DNA from: Desulfovirgula sp.
GTDB taxonomy: Bacteria > Bacillota > Desulfotomaculia > Desulfotomaculales > Desulfocucumaceae
Assembly (NCBI GenBank): GCA_020725625.1
Contig: DYET01000106.1
Coordinates: 1 to 46,730 of the forward strand
DNA: 46,730 nucleotides
Direction: 5' to 3'
Shown here: positions 18,280-28,190 of the stretch, one piece after another
Numbering within the stretch: the stretch's first letter is position 1
Layout of the letters: each line of letters begins with the position of its first letter
Made by a program: the position numbers and the translations under genes
Notes under the pieces: generated by a model
Database searches by the model: none
What the model was told of the DNA's origin: nothing
Seen by the model: the letters and a program-made list of their open reading frames with translations, nothing else

Positions 18280-19169
18280 TGCGGCATCCCCTCCTTGCAG
18301 GCGTCAACCCGGCCGGCGGCCTCTTCCAGGGCCCGCCGGACCAGAACCTTGACCAGGTGGCGGCGGTAGTCTGCAGACCCACGCAGCAGGCTGTCCCTGG
18401 GACTGGATTCCCGGCCGGCCATCCCGGCCGCTTCGGCAAAGGCGCCCGGGTCCCCGACCGGCACTCCGGCCAGGAATTTTTCCGCCCCTTCCGGCCGGAA
18501 AGGCCTGTCGGCCACCGGCCCGATGGCGATGCGGGCACCGGTGATTAAGCCGCCGGCGGTGGAAATTACAACCGCCACGTTAATTACCGGCAGGGCCAGG
18601 GCCTGGCGGGGTGCTATCCGCATGAAGGCGCTGCCACTTCCCGGGCCGGGTGCTTTTACCACTATCCTGCTGACTATTTCCCGGGTGCTGTCAATAATGC
18701 TCCGTCCCACTCCGGCGTACAACTCCTCCACCGGAAGGGTACGCCGCCCGTCGCGGCTTAAGATTTCCGTTCCGGCCCCCAGGGCCACCAGGGCTACCGC
18801 CGCGTCCGCCGCCGGCTGGGCGCTGACCACGTTTCCCACCACGGTGGCGATGTTCCTAATCTGCGGCGACCCCACGCTGGCACAGGCCTCGGCCAGCACC
18901 GGGACCAGGCTCCTTATCCCGCCGTCCAGGGCCACCTCGGCGTGGGTCAGTGCGGCGCCGATGACCAGGCTCTCCCCGGTAAACTCCAGCCGCCGGAACT
19001 GATCGATACCGGTGATGTCAATCAGGACCCTGGGAGTGTATTTCTTCCGCTTCAACCAGATCATCAGGTCGGTTCCGCCGGCGATCAGGCGGGCCTCTCC
19101 GCCGTAGCGCCCCAGCTGTTCCAGGGCCTCTTCCGCAGTCCGGGGCGTCAAATAGGCCTGTACGTTCAT
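18276..19169 (-). CDS. Molybdenum hydroxylase FAD-binding subunit (CoxM type)
   Basis: ARLIAGGTDLMIWLKRKKYTPRVLIDI...IRNIATVVGNVVSAQPAAD; 4-nt overlaps with both neighbours. Confidence 0.92.
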   Translation of the reverse strand: MNVQAYLTPRTAEEALEQLGRYGGEARLIAGGTDLMIWLKRKKYTPRVLIDITGIDQFRRLEFTGESLVIGAALTHAEVALDGGIRSLVPVLAEACASVGSPQIRNIATVVGNVVSAQPAADAAVALVALGAGTEILSRDGRRTLPVEELYAGVGRSIIDSTREIVSRIVVKAPGPGSGSAFMRIAPRQALALPVINVAVVISTAGGLITGARIAIGPVADRPFRPEGAEKFLAGVPVGDPGAFAEAAGMAGRESSPRDSLLRGSADYRRHLVKVLVRRALEEAAGRVDACKEGMPQ

Positions 19170-21490
19170 TTCCCCGCCTCCTTTAGCTGCGGATTGACCG
19201 CCCGGAATATTTTCTCCGGGGTAAAGGGCAGATCCCGGAGGCGAACCCCGACTGCATCTTCAATGGCATTGGCAATAGCCGGCGGCACGGGGATCAGCGT
19301 GGGCTCACCGACCCCTTTGGCGCCATAAGGCCCCACCGGGTCGTCGGTTTCCACGATAATGGGTTTTATTGAAGGCATGTCCTTGATGGTCATCAAAATA
19401 TAGCTACTGAGACTGGGATTCTGCAAAACTCCTTCTTTCAAGACCAGGTTTTCGCACAGCGCCCAGCCGGTTCCCTGGGCGACGCCGCCGCTGATTTGCC
19501 CCCGCACGCCCTTGGGGTTGATGGCGAATCCCACGTCGTGGGCAGCCGCCACGCGCAGCACCCGGACCTGTCCGGTTTCGGTGTCCACCTCCACCTCCAC
19601 CCCGTGGGCACCGTAATTGTACGCGCTGGAGTAATCGCCGTAATAGTCGCTGTCGGTCCCCTCGGTGGGCGGGTCGTAGGTGACGTAGGCGGTAAGTTCG
19701 GCGGCCTGCCTGGTCCGGATGCCGGCCCGGCAGGCCTCGGCCACCGTCATCCGCCTGCCCGGGTCCAGCCGGTCGAAGATTACCCCGTCCCTGATTTCCA
19801 GCCTGTCCGGACTTTCATTCATCAGTTTACCGGCCAGCTTCAGCAGCTGATCCCGCACCTGCCGGGCCGCCAGCAGCACCGCCTTGCCCCCCACGGTGGT
19901 CACCCGGCTGGAATAGGAACCGTAGCCGAAGGGGCTGACGTCGGTGTCGACCGGCATTACTATAACGTCACTCAGAGGTATTCCCAGGGCTTCGGCCGCG
20001 ATCTGGGCAAACACCGTGCGGGCCCCCTGTCCCATGTCGCTCTCCCCGGAATAAACCAGCAGCCTGCCGTCCTCCTGGAAGCGGACCATGGCCGAGGATC
20101 CGTCGAAATTGTCGCCGCCGCGGTTGCCCGAAACGTGGGTCATGCAGGCAACCCCCACACCCCGCCTGATCCTGCCCCCCGCTTCCTCCCCGGGCAGCCT
20201 GCCCTCCTTGATGGCGGCCGCAGCCTTATCTATACACTCGCTTAGGCCGCAGCTGCGCAGCTTCCAGCCGTGCAGGGTGGTGTCGCCGCTGCGGACGGCG
20301 TTTTTCAGCCTGACCTCCACCGGGTCAAGGCCCATTTTTCGTGCGCAGATGTCCACCATTGACTCCAGGGCGAAATGCATCTGGGCGTTACCGTAACCCC
20401 GGAAGCCGCTGGTGGGCACGTGGTTGGTGTATACCAGGCGGGACACTGTTCGGCTGGACCTGAACCGGTACAGGCAGTCCGTCCGCATGGACATGTTCAG
20501 AAGGATCTTGGGGGCCGCCCAGGAATAGGCGCCATTGTCGGCGATTATCTCGGCCTCCTTGCAGACCATGGTACCGTCCCGCATCATGCCCAGCTTTAGT
20601 TTGATACCGGCAGCCACCCTGGCCCGGGAGGCAATAAATTCCTCCTCCCGGGAAAGAACGATTTTAACCGGCCGGCCTGTCTTTCGGGCCAGCACCGCAG
20701 CGATGGGGTGGAAGTTGCGAATCCAGATTTTGCCGCCGAAACCGCCTCCTATGTAAGGCACCTTGACGGTGACCGAACTGGGGTCGATACCCAGGGCCTT
20801 GGCAATTTCGGCCCTGGCGTGAAAGGCGGACTGGATGCCGGTCCAAATGGTCAGCCGGCCGTTGGGCTCCCAGTCGGCGATCACGCCGAAGGGCTCCAGG
20901 TAGCAGGGCTGCACCAGAGAGGTGCCGAACTCCTCCTCAAATACACAGTCGCAGGAGGCGAAATCCTCGTCCACGTTGCCCCGTACTATTTCGTAGATTT
21001 TTGCTATGTTCCCCGGCTTATCCTCATGAACCAGGGGAGCCCCCGGAACCATGGCCTCCGCGGGATGGTAAACGGCCGGAAGGGGTTCGTACTCAACGTC
21101 GATAAGGGACAGCGCCTCTTCGGCGGCCTCCTCGCTGACCGCCGCCACCGCCGCCACCTCGTCGCCCGCGTAGCGGACTTTGTCCACCGCCAGCATGTAC
21201 ACGTCGGGGTTATCCAGGCCGAAACGGATGCCTGGGCAGTCGGCCGACGTAATCACCGCCTTCACCCCCGCCAGGGAGGCCGCCCGGGAAATGTCGATGC
21301 CTTTTATCCTGGCGTGGGGGTAGGGAGATCGCAGTATTTTCCCGTGGAGCATCCCGGGAAAGCTGAGGTCGTCCAGGTATCTGGCCCGTCCGGTGACTTT
21401 TTCCGCGGCATCGATAAAATCGGCGTCCCGGCCGACGGCCGAATGTTTGGTTTGCACTGTTCCACCTCCCCTAGTCAGGCCGAATGTCAT
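19166..21490 (-). CDS. Molybdenum hydroxylase large, molybdopterin-binding subunit (XDH family)
   Basis: GGGFGGK, GFRGYGNAQMHFALE and C-terminal GAKGVGEP. No CODH AYXCSFR motif. Confidence 0.93.
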   Translation of the reverse strand: MTFGLTRGGGTVQTKHSAVGRDADFIDAAEKVTGRARYLDDLSFPGMLHGKILRSPYPHARIKGIDISRAASLAGVKAVITSADCPGIRFGLDNPDVYMLAVDKVRYAGDEVAAVAAVSEEAAEEALSLIDVEYEPLPAVYHPAEAMVPGAPLVHEDKPGNIAKIYEIVRGNVDEDFASCDCVFEEEFGTSLVQPCYLEPFGVIADWEPNGRLTIWTGIQSAFHARAEIAKALGIDPSSVTVKVPYIGGGFGGKIWIRNFHPIAAVLARKTGRPVKIVLSREEEFIASRARVAAGIKLKLGMMRDGTMVCKEAEIIADNGAYSWAAPKILLNMSMRTDCLYRFRSSRTVSRLVYTNHVPTSGFRGYGNAQMHFALESMVDICARKMGLDPVEVRLKNAVRSGDTTLHGWKLRSCGLSECIDKAAAAIKEGRLPGEEAGGRIRRGVGVACMTHVSGNRGGDNFDGSSAMVRFQEDGRLLVYSGESDMGQGARTVFAQIAAEALGIPLSDVIVMPVDTDVSPFGYGSYSSRVTTVGGKAVLLAARQVRDQLLKLAGKLMNESPDRLEIRDGVIFDRLDPGRRMTVAEACRAGIRTRQAAELTAYVTYDPPTEGTDSDYYGDYSSAYNYGAHGVEVEVDTETGQVRVLRVAAAHDVGFAINPKGVRGQISGGVAQGTGWALCENLVLKEGVLQNPSLSSYILMTIKDMPSIKPIIVETDDPVGPYGAKGVGEPTLIPVPPAIANAIEDAVGVRLRDLPFTPEKIFRAVNPQLKEAGK

Positions 21491-21491
21491 A

Positions 21492-22388
21492 CTAATCCCG
21501 GGACAGCCGCCGGACCAGCCCTTCGGGCCACATCACGGCCCGCCCCTGGACGAAAAGCACGGCCCCTTTGATCATTCCCTCCCGGTTCAGCTTCCGGGCC
21601 CTTTCCAGTCCCCCGGCCAGGGCCTCCTCCACGCTCTCATCCGGCAGGGGGCCGACCCCCCGGGTAACCAGGTGGCCCCGGATATCCGTCAGGTGGTCCA
21701 GTTCCTCGGCCAGGCACCTGTCCACGTTGGGGTGGTCGCAGCTGGCGGCGTTGGCGACGGCGGTGGCGGCGGCGTCGGCCAGGCCGGCGGTGTCCGCCAT
21801 CACCGTTACTGCCGAGGCCACGCCCTTGGTCAGGCTTCGCCCCCCCAGCCCGCTGGTGGCCACACCGCAGATTCCCGTGCCCGGCCCGATGTCGATGGCA
21901 TGGGTTACCCTGCCCTCGGCGAGGTCGCTGATGATTCCCACCCGGAAGGGGGGGCCGCCCGGACCCGGGTGCAGGGCGATATCCCCGCCGTTGTTCACCA
22001 CGGCCCGGTCGGACCCGGCGGCCACTACCGCCTCCATGACCAGGTCGGAAAAAGTGCCTGCCACCGCCGCCATGGGGGTGAAGTCGGCCTCTCCCAGCCT
22101 CCGCACCGAAAGGATCATCCGCCGCAGGACCTCCGGAAAGCGTTGATCCGCTGCCGGGTCCAGATCCCCCACCGGCCTGCGGGCCTGGGAAAGGAATTCA
22201 ACCACCTGGTTCAGCAGGACCGGCACCAGCTCAGCCCCGGCAACCGCACCTTCCGTGAAGGGAGCGCCCATCCGGCCGGCCTCGATGGTCATGGTCACCG
22301 GACCGTGGTCCACCAGCACCTTTCCCGGCCGCAGCACGCGGAAGAATTCAGTCGGATCCCCCACCGGCTTGTCATTCCGGTATCTCAT
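21492..22388 (-). CDS. UPF0280 family protein (ApbE-like fold)
   Basis: MTPMAAVAGTFSDLV-type region, VVNNGGDIAL and TSGLGGRSLTKG motifs. Confidence 0.8.
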   Translation of the reverse strand: MRYRNDKPVGDPTEFFRVLRPGKVLVDHGPVTMTIEAGRMGAPFTEGAVAGAELVPVLLNQVVEFLSQARRPVGDLDPAADQRFPEVLRRMILSVRRLGEADFTPMAAVAGTFSDLVMEAVVAAGSDRAVVNNGGDIALHPGPGGPPFRVGIISDLAEGRVTHAIDIGPGTGICGVATSGLGGRSLTKGVASAVTVMADTAGLADAAATAVANAASCDHPNVDRCLAEELDHLTDIRGHLVTRGVGPLPDESVEEALAGGLERARKLNREGMIKGAVLFVQGRAVMWPEGLVRRLSRD

Positions 22389-22501
22389 CGGTTCAAAACG
22401 GCCTCCCCGAAAACACCGCTTTGTCTTGCGGATACCGAAGGGCCCTTCGGCCAGCCTTCGAGCCCGCTATGAAGATAATACCACGCCCCGGGCCCTGAAG
22501 G

Positions 22502-23509
22502 CTATTTACCCAGGGTGGCAATAATATCCTTGAACTTTTCGGCCCCTTCCAGGGTTTTCATAACCTCGGCATTCAGTTTGTCACCGCTGAGCGGGGCCGG
22601 CGGGTACTTGGCCTTGTCCATCTGATCCTTCCACTCCTGGTCATTGAAGACCTTGTTCATGGTTTCTTCCCAGATTTTCTTAATCTCTGGAGAAACACCG
22701 GCGGGGGCGGTCAGTATATGGGAGTACCCCAGCACGGATTCTTCAAGGTTCAATCCCAGGTCTTTCATGCTGGGTACATCCTTAATCTGGGGAACCCTCT
22801 CCGAGGCGGCAACAAACATCGGAACCAGCTTGCCCTCGTTGGCGTTCACCGCGCGCATGGCGCTGCTCCAGTTGACCACAAAGGCGTCGATGTCTCCCTG
22901 GGCAGCGGCAATGGAAGCCGGGCTGGTGCCGTCATAGCTGATAAACTTGGGTTCCACACCGAGCCCCTTGGCGATTACGGCACTCCTGAAGGCCACCCCG
23001 GACCCGATGGAAGCAAACCTCACTGTCTTACCCTTCATGTCGGCGGGGGTTTTAAAACCCGACTTCGCGCTCACCGTCAAAAGATCGGGAAGTTTGTCAA
23101 GACGTCCCAGCCAGGTAAGCTTCTTTAAGTCTACACCTTCCAGCTGCCCGCCTACCTGCAGGATAGCCACGTCGGCCGGGTCAATCACCGCAATGGTATG
23201 GCCGTCGGGCTTGGCCCTGACCATTTCCATCAAGCCGATTTTGCCGCCGGCGCCGGGAACGTTTTTCACCACCACGTTGACTTTTTTCGGAAGGTGTTTC
23301 TGGATATAGGGGGCGGTCGACCTGGCCACGACGTCGTAACCGCCGCCGGCCGCATAGGGCACAATCAGGGTTATGTCCTGCGCCGGCCAGTCCGGGGCCT
23401 TGGACTGCTGCTTGGCGTCACCGCCCCCGCCGCAGCCGCCGGCCAGCACCAACATGGCCAGAATTAGAGCCGGTGCGAACAGTTTTCTCAAGTCGGCCAA
23501 TCTTAACAT
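22502..23509 (-). CDS. tctC: Tripartite tricarboxylate transporter substrate-binding protein (TctC/BugT)
   Basis: Lipobox (VLAGGCGG); DITLIVPYAAGGGYDVVARSTAPYIQKHL. ATG 23509 preceded by GAGGAGGG. Confidence 0.92.
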   Translation of the reverse strand: MLRLADLRKLFAPALILAMLVLAGGCGGGGDAKQQSKAPDWPAQDITLIVPYAAGGGYDVVARSTAPYIQKHLPKKVNVVVKNVPGAGGKIGLMEMVRAKPDGHTIAVIDPADVAILQVGGQLEGVDLKKLTWLGRLDKLPDLLTVSAKSGFKTPADMKGKTVRFASIGSGVAFRSAVIAKGLGVEPKFISYDGTSPASIAAAQGDIDAFVVNWSSAMRAVNANEGKLVPMFVAASERVPQIKDVPSMKDLGLNLEESVLGYSHILTAPAGVSPEIKKIWEETMNKVFNDQEWKDQMDKAKYPPAPLSGDKLNAEVMKTLEGAEKFKDIIATLGK

Positions 23510-23659
23510 AACAAACCCTCCTCGTTTTTTTAGCCTGGAGAAACACACAAGCCGCCCCTGCCGCGACTTGCGGGCCTTCATGAAAAGTACCATTTTTTAT
23601 TTTTTCCGACAAACGTGATCGTGCAGGTTATGCTATTTCCATCCAATCCCCCCTCCGTG

Positions 23660-25636
23660 TTAAAACCTTATGCCTATCAACCCCGCAGGCAGGATCAAGT
23701 GAACCGCCTTGGCCATCAGCAGGACGCTCAATGCAACCAGGAAGCCGGCTAAAACGGCGTGCTTCAACTTTTGCCGGCCGGTCAGCAAAATGATACCGCC
23801 CGTAAAAACAGCGCTCGTCAATACAAAACCCAGAATATTCACCAGGACGGCGAACACGGCCATGGCGGAGACGGACCAGTGCCAGGTCAGGCTCCCGCTG
23901 AAAAGGAGGCCGGGCCGGGTGAACTTCCACCTTGCCGTCCCCAAACACCTCAGTACGCCTAAAATCCGGTATGCAACCAGGGCCATCCCGGTCGCGGAGA
24001 CCAGGTCGGGGAACATCCGGACCTGGGAGCCGTATCCCCGCGCGGTAATCAGGAATACCGCCAGGATAACCGCCATGAAAGCCAGGGCGATCAGTTCACC
24101 CTTGCAAAGCTGCTGATCCCCGGCACCGGCGGACGCAGTTTCCCCCGGCGTCCCGGCAGCTCCCCAGCGGCTGCGGACAAATTCCGCGAGGTAGGGACCG
24201 AACAGGAAAAGGAGGGTAACCGCCAGGAAGATTACGGCAATGGGACGGGTGAAGAATATATCGTAGGACCCGTAGCTGATTCCCAGGGACCGGTGAAAGT
24301 TGGCTTCCACCAGCGGCCCCAGGATCAGCCCCAGCACCAGGCAGACCACCGGGTATCCCAATTTCCCGAGGGCATAGGCAAATACTCCGAAAGCCAGGGC
24401 CAGCCAGATGTCAAACTCGTTGTTTCGCTCCGCAAAGGCTCCCAGAAAAATCAGCACTACGATTGTCGGGGCGATGATGTAATTGGGAACGTAAATGATT
24501 CGTGAAAACCACCGGGCCAGGATTACCCCGCTGATTAAAAAAGTGGCCTGGGCCAGGACAAGGCCGGCAAATATGGTGTAGGGCAGCGATCCGGCCAGCA
24601 GGAACCGGGGTCCCGGTTCAATTCCCTTGATAATCAGGGCCGCCATGAGAATTGCGCCGGTGACCGACCCCGGAACGCCGAGGGCGAAAGAAGGAATCAG
24701 GTCTCCCACCACGCAGGCTCCCTTGCCCACCTCCGCCGCCACCAGCCCGGCCGGGGCTCCCCGGCCGAAGCGGGAACTTTCCTTTGAATACTTCTTCTCC
24801 ACCAGGTACGACGCTATGCCGGCCAGCGACACGCCCATTGCAGGCAGGATGCCTATAAACCAGCCCACCGCCCCGGAGCGCAGCACCGTAAGGGGCCTTT
24901 TTACCACCTCCGGAAACCCCGACAACACGCTGTCCTTCACCTGCATCACCTTGGCTACCGTTCCGCCTTCCTCCATCAGGACAATGGCCTGGGAGATGGC
25001 GAAGACCCCCAGGGTGGAAACCACGATGGGAATCCCGGCCTCCAGGGACGGCACGCCGAAGGCAAAACGATAGGTAAGGCCGGTTACCTCGTCCTGTCCG
25101 ACCGTGGAGAGAACCAGGCCGAAGCAGGCCATGATCAGCCCCTTCATGGTTTCTCCCCTGGAGGCCACCGAGATCAGGCCCAGGGCCATCACGCCCAGGG
25201 CAAAATACTCGGGGGCGCCGATGGACAGCGCCAGCTTTGTCACCGGTCCCACCATCAGGGCCAGGAACAGCCAGGTTCCCACCCCTCCGATAAATGAGCT
25301 TAAAGTGGCTATCCCAAGGGCCTTTCCGGCTTTGCCCTGCCGCGCCATCGGGTACCCGTCCCAGCAGGTGGCCACGGTACCGGGGCCGCCCGGGGTGTTC
25401 AGGAGGATTGAGGCGATTGAATCGCCGTAGTTGCACGCGGCATGAATGGCACAAAGAAAGATGATGGCCGTGGCGGGGTCCATGCCGAAGGTAAAGGGCA
25501 GCATCAGGGCCACCCCGAAATTTGCTCCCAAAGCCGGGAGCGCCCCCACGATCAGCCCGATGCCCGTTCCGATCAGCAGCCAGATCAGGTTGGTACCGCT
25601 AATGGCGTTTAAAAATCCTTCAAACCACACGTTCAC
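23660..25636 (-). CDS. Fused TctA-TctB tripartite tricarboxylate transporter permease
   Basis: N-terminal ~490 aa TctA (GIGLIVGALPALGANFGVALMLPFTFGMDPATAIIFLCAIHAACNYGDSIASILLNTPGGPGT) then linker and ~150-aa TctB-like 4-TM domain. Confidence 0.88.
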   Translation of the reverse strand: MNVWFEGFLNAISGTNLIWLLIGTGIGLIVGALPALGANFGVALMLPFTFGMDPATAIIFLCAIHAACNYGDSIASILLNTPGGPGTVATCWDGYPMARQGKAGKALGIATLSSFIGGVGTWLFLALMVGPVTKLALSIGAPEYFALGVMALGLISVASRGETMKGLIMACFGLVLSTVGQDEVTGLTYRFAFGVPSLEAGIPIVVSTLGVFAISQAIVLMEEGGTVAKVMQVKDSVLSGFPEVVKRPLTVLRSGAVGWFIGILPAMGVSLAGIASYLVEKKYSKESSRFGRGAPAGLVAAEVGKGACVVGDLIPSFALGVPGSVTGAILMAALIIKGIEPGPRFLLAGSLPYTIFAGLVLAQATFLISGVILARWFSRIIYVPNYIIAPTIVVLIFLGAFAERNNEFDIWLALAFGVFAYALGKLGYPVVCLVLGLILGPLVEANFHRSLGISYGSYDIFFTRPIAVIFLAVTLLFLFGPYLAEFVRSRWGAAGTPGETASAGAGDQQLCKGELIALAFMAVILAVFLITARGYGSQVRMFPDLVSATGMALVAYRILGVLRCLGTARWKFTRPGLLFSGSLTWHWSVSAMAVFAVLVNILGFVLTSAVFTGGIILLTGRQKLKHAVLAGFLVALSVLLMAKAVHLILPAGLIGIRF

Positions 25637-25711
25637 ACATCCTTACCAAAACTAGGCGACGAGAAGCACCCCGGTGGGAAACGCGTAAACCGTTGCGGGA
25701 ATCACTTTTTT

Positions 25712-27232
25712 CTATCTCCTGGGATACCACTGAAAGCGTCCTTCTCTGATTACTTCGCTCAGCGGCCTGATTGAGGAAATATGGCCGCCAATCCCGGCGT
25801 ACTTATGGCGCAGGATGGTGTATTCGACCGGAGCCACCACGGCCGGGGAGGTGGTGTAGGTAAACGGCTTTTCCACCATCTGTTCCACGTCGGCCAGAAA
25901 GGTAATCCCGCCGCCGGGCATCACGTAGGCCGGCGCGCCGGCTATGCTCAGCACCGCGTCGCCCCGGTGCACGGCCCGGGTAAGCTCAATGGGATTGACG
26001 GTCACCCCGGCCCGGGCGCTGCCGCCCACCCCGGCGTAGTACACGGCCGAAACCCGGGCCTCCTCACAGTTGGAGGCCAGCATCCGGCGAAGTTCCTCCA
26101 CCTCTTCGGGCAGGGGTGCCCGCACAGGCTCCCCGTCCGCATTGACCACGAACAGAGCCACATTGCGCCAGGTGGTCTCGGCCACCAGGATTTTCATGCC
26201 CGGCCTGGCGTAATTCATGTCTACGGACTTTATGGCCTGCCGGGGATCCTCGATGTTGGTGCCGCCCCAGCCGCTGCCGTGGTCGAAGAAATAGCGTCCC
26301 GGCGTGGCCGGCCGGCCCACCGGCTCGACGCCGCTATACGGAAGAAGCTCCGCTCCGGCTGGGTGGCGGGTCAAAAGTCCGGTAATGTGGTGGTCCAGGA
26401 TGATGGCCTCGTCCACCACCCCGGCCAGGAGGCCTGCAAAGAGGCCGCAGCAGGCTCCACCGCAGCCCACCCGCATTTTTTCGTCCAGGCTGCCGTTCAC
26501 CACCGGCGGCCTGCCCACCTGCAGGTCCAGGACGGATCCGCCGTCGATTTTGAGGCGGACGGGTTCCCGGTTGCCCAGTTCCACCATAGTCCTGACCACG
26601 GTCAGGCCGTGGGGGCCCTTCACCCGGTTGACGCCTCCCAGCAGCAGAACGTGGGACCCGTACTGCTCGGCGGTGACCATGCCCACCGCCTTTCCGTCCC
26701 TTTTGACCAGGGAACCCTCGTCACCTATATGCAGATTCGTGTCGATCTTTACAATCATGGAGCTATAGGAAATTGGCGCCTCCGTAACCACCGTGACCAC
26801 GTCGAAGTCCCCAACCCGGTCCTGGACAATGTACGGAGCCGGATGACAGTCGGGGTAGCTGGCGCCGGCCCCCACGGCGGTAATCAGCGGCCGGCTTAAA
26901 ACGGCCCTTTCCATGTCCGGGGGTAAGGGCTCCGGGATTTGCAGCGGCCTGTTGCGGACAAGATCCCCCCCGGTGTTGGTAAATCGCTTGCACGCACCGG
27001 TAAGGCCGGGCGGTATTTCACACCGGACGCCGCAAAAAGTGCAGGTCACGCTCCCGGGAACCGGTTCTCCCAGGGTCAGCGCCCCGGTCCTGCAGACCTT
27101 CAGGCAGGCCTGGCAGGCCGAGCAGCCGGCACCCGCCACAGCCTTTTTCCCCACCACCCTCACGGCGCCCAGTGGGCAGTTTTTTTCACATTCCCTGCAG
27201 CCGCTGCATTTCTCCGCATCAACCCTGATCAA
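25712..27232 (-). CDS. 6-hydroxynicotinate reductase-like iron-sulfur protein (Hnr family)
   Basis: N-terminal 2x[4Fe-4S] (CSGCRECEKNCPLGAV; CSACQACLKVCRTGAL), additional CTFCGVRCEIP, long C-terminal domain that I recognise as resembling Eubacterium barkeri Hnr. Recognised from memory. Confidence 0.62.
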   Translation of the reverse strand: MIRVDAEKCSGCRECEKNCPLGAVRVVGKKAVAGAGCSACQACLKVCRTGALTLGEPVPGSVTCTFCGVRCEIPPGLTGACKRFTNTGGDLVRNRPLQIPEPLPPDMERAVLSRPLITAVGAGASYPDCHPAPYIVQDRVGDFDVVTVVTEAPISYSSMIVKIDTNLHIGDEGSLVKRDGKAVGMVTAEQYGSHVLLLGGVNRVKGPHGLTVVRTMVELGNREPVRLKIDGGSVLDLQVGRPPVVNGSLDEKMRVGCGGACCGLFAGLLAGVVDEAIILDHHITGLLTRHPAGAELLPYSGVEPVGRPATPGRYFFDHGSGWGGTNIEDPRQAIKSVDMNYARPGMKILVAETTWRNVALFVVNADGEPVRAPLPEEVEELRRMLASNCEEARVSAVYYAGVGGSARAGVTVNPIELTRAVHRGDAVLSIAGAPAYVMPGGGITFLADVEQMVEKPFTYTTSPAVVAPVEYTILRHKYAGIGGHISSIRPLSEVIREGRFQWYPRR

Positions 27233-28190
27233 CCCGGTTTCCCTCCCGGCAGCTTACTGGGCCAAGGGCTTGCCCCGCCGGATCGGGCCGGGGAAAAAGC
27301 CCCGCCCGCCTTACGATTTCCGGCACCCTTTCCTCCAAGGCTATGGCCATAATGTGCACCCCGGCCACGCCCTTTACGTTCCTCATCCGGTCGATGGTCT
27401 CGACGCAGATTTTAACACCTTCTTCCTCGGGGTCCGGGGCCAGTTCCAGGCGCCTGACCACCTCCTCGGGAACAGTCACGCCCGGCACTCTTTCCTGCAT
27501 GAAGCGGGCGGCCCCGGCGGACCTGAGCAGGGAGACTCCGGCCAGGATGCCGACCTCCCGGTCCAGGCCGGCTTCCCTCACTCTTTCCATAAACCGGGAA
27601 AACCGTTCCAGGTCGAAAACGCACTGGGTCTGGACGAACCGGGCCCCCGCCCGGGCTTTTTTCTTAAGCTTGATTACCTGGAGGTCCACGGGGTCGGCAA
27701 AGGGATTGACCACCGCCCCGACATAGGCCTCCAGGGAAACCTCCATCTTCCGTCCCCCGGGGAACAGGCCGCGGGTCATGTCAGCCGCCAACCTTACCAA
27801 CTGCACCGAATCCAGGTCGAAAACGCTTTTGGCCTGGGGGTCGCTGCCGAAACGCTGGTGGTCGCCGGAAAGGCAAAGTATGTTGCGCACCCCCTGGGCC
27901 ACCGCCCCCAGGATGTCGCTCTGTATTGCAATCCGGTTCCGGTCCCGGCAGGTAACCTGGAAGACCGCGTCTATACCCATCCGGGCCAGTTCGCCGCAGC
28001 AGGCCTGGCTGGAAAGGCGGGCGACGGCGGACTGGTTGTCCGTGATATTGACGGCGTCCACATACCGGCGCAGCAATTCGGCCTTTTGCCGCAACGGCGC
28101 GAAGTCGGCAAACCTGGGCGGGCCCACCTCCGCAGTAACGGCGAAGTGCCCTGCTTCCAGCACTTTCCGGAGATTGCTAGGCTTAGACAA
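27219..28190 (-). CDS. metF: Methylenetetrahydrofolate reductase (MetF)
   Basis: FAVTAEVGPP...YVDAVNITDNQSAVARLSS...GVRNILCLSGDHQRFGS; follows metV. Confidence 0.87.
   Translation of the reverse strand: MSKPSNLRKVLEAGHFAVTAEVGPPRFADFAPLRQKAELLRRYVDAVNITDNQSAVARLSSQACCGELARMGIDAVFQVTCRDRNRIAIQSDILGAVAQGVRNILCLSGDHQRFGSDPQAKSVFDLDSVQLVRLAADMTRGLFPGGRKMEVSLEAYVGAVVNPFADPVDLQVIKLKKKARAGARFVQTQCVFDLERFSRFMERVREAGLDREVGILAGVSLLRSAGAARFMQERVPGVTVPEEVVRRLELAPDPEEEGVKICVETIDRMRNVKGVAGVHIMAIALEERVPEIVRRAGLFPRPDPAGQALGPVSCREGNRVDQG

Noticed and set aside
17755-21490. Aerobic-type CO dehydrogenase (coxSML)
   Set aside because: Subunit layout is shared by the whole XDH family; large subunit lacks the CODH AYXCSFR active-site loop.
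21393-22472. 359-aa plus-strand ORF opposite UPF0280
   Set aside because: Antisense shadow with H/P/G-rich composition and no recognisable domain.
24618-25454. 278-aa minus-strand ORF inside tctAB
   Set aside because: Same-strand frame-shadow of the TctA domain.
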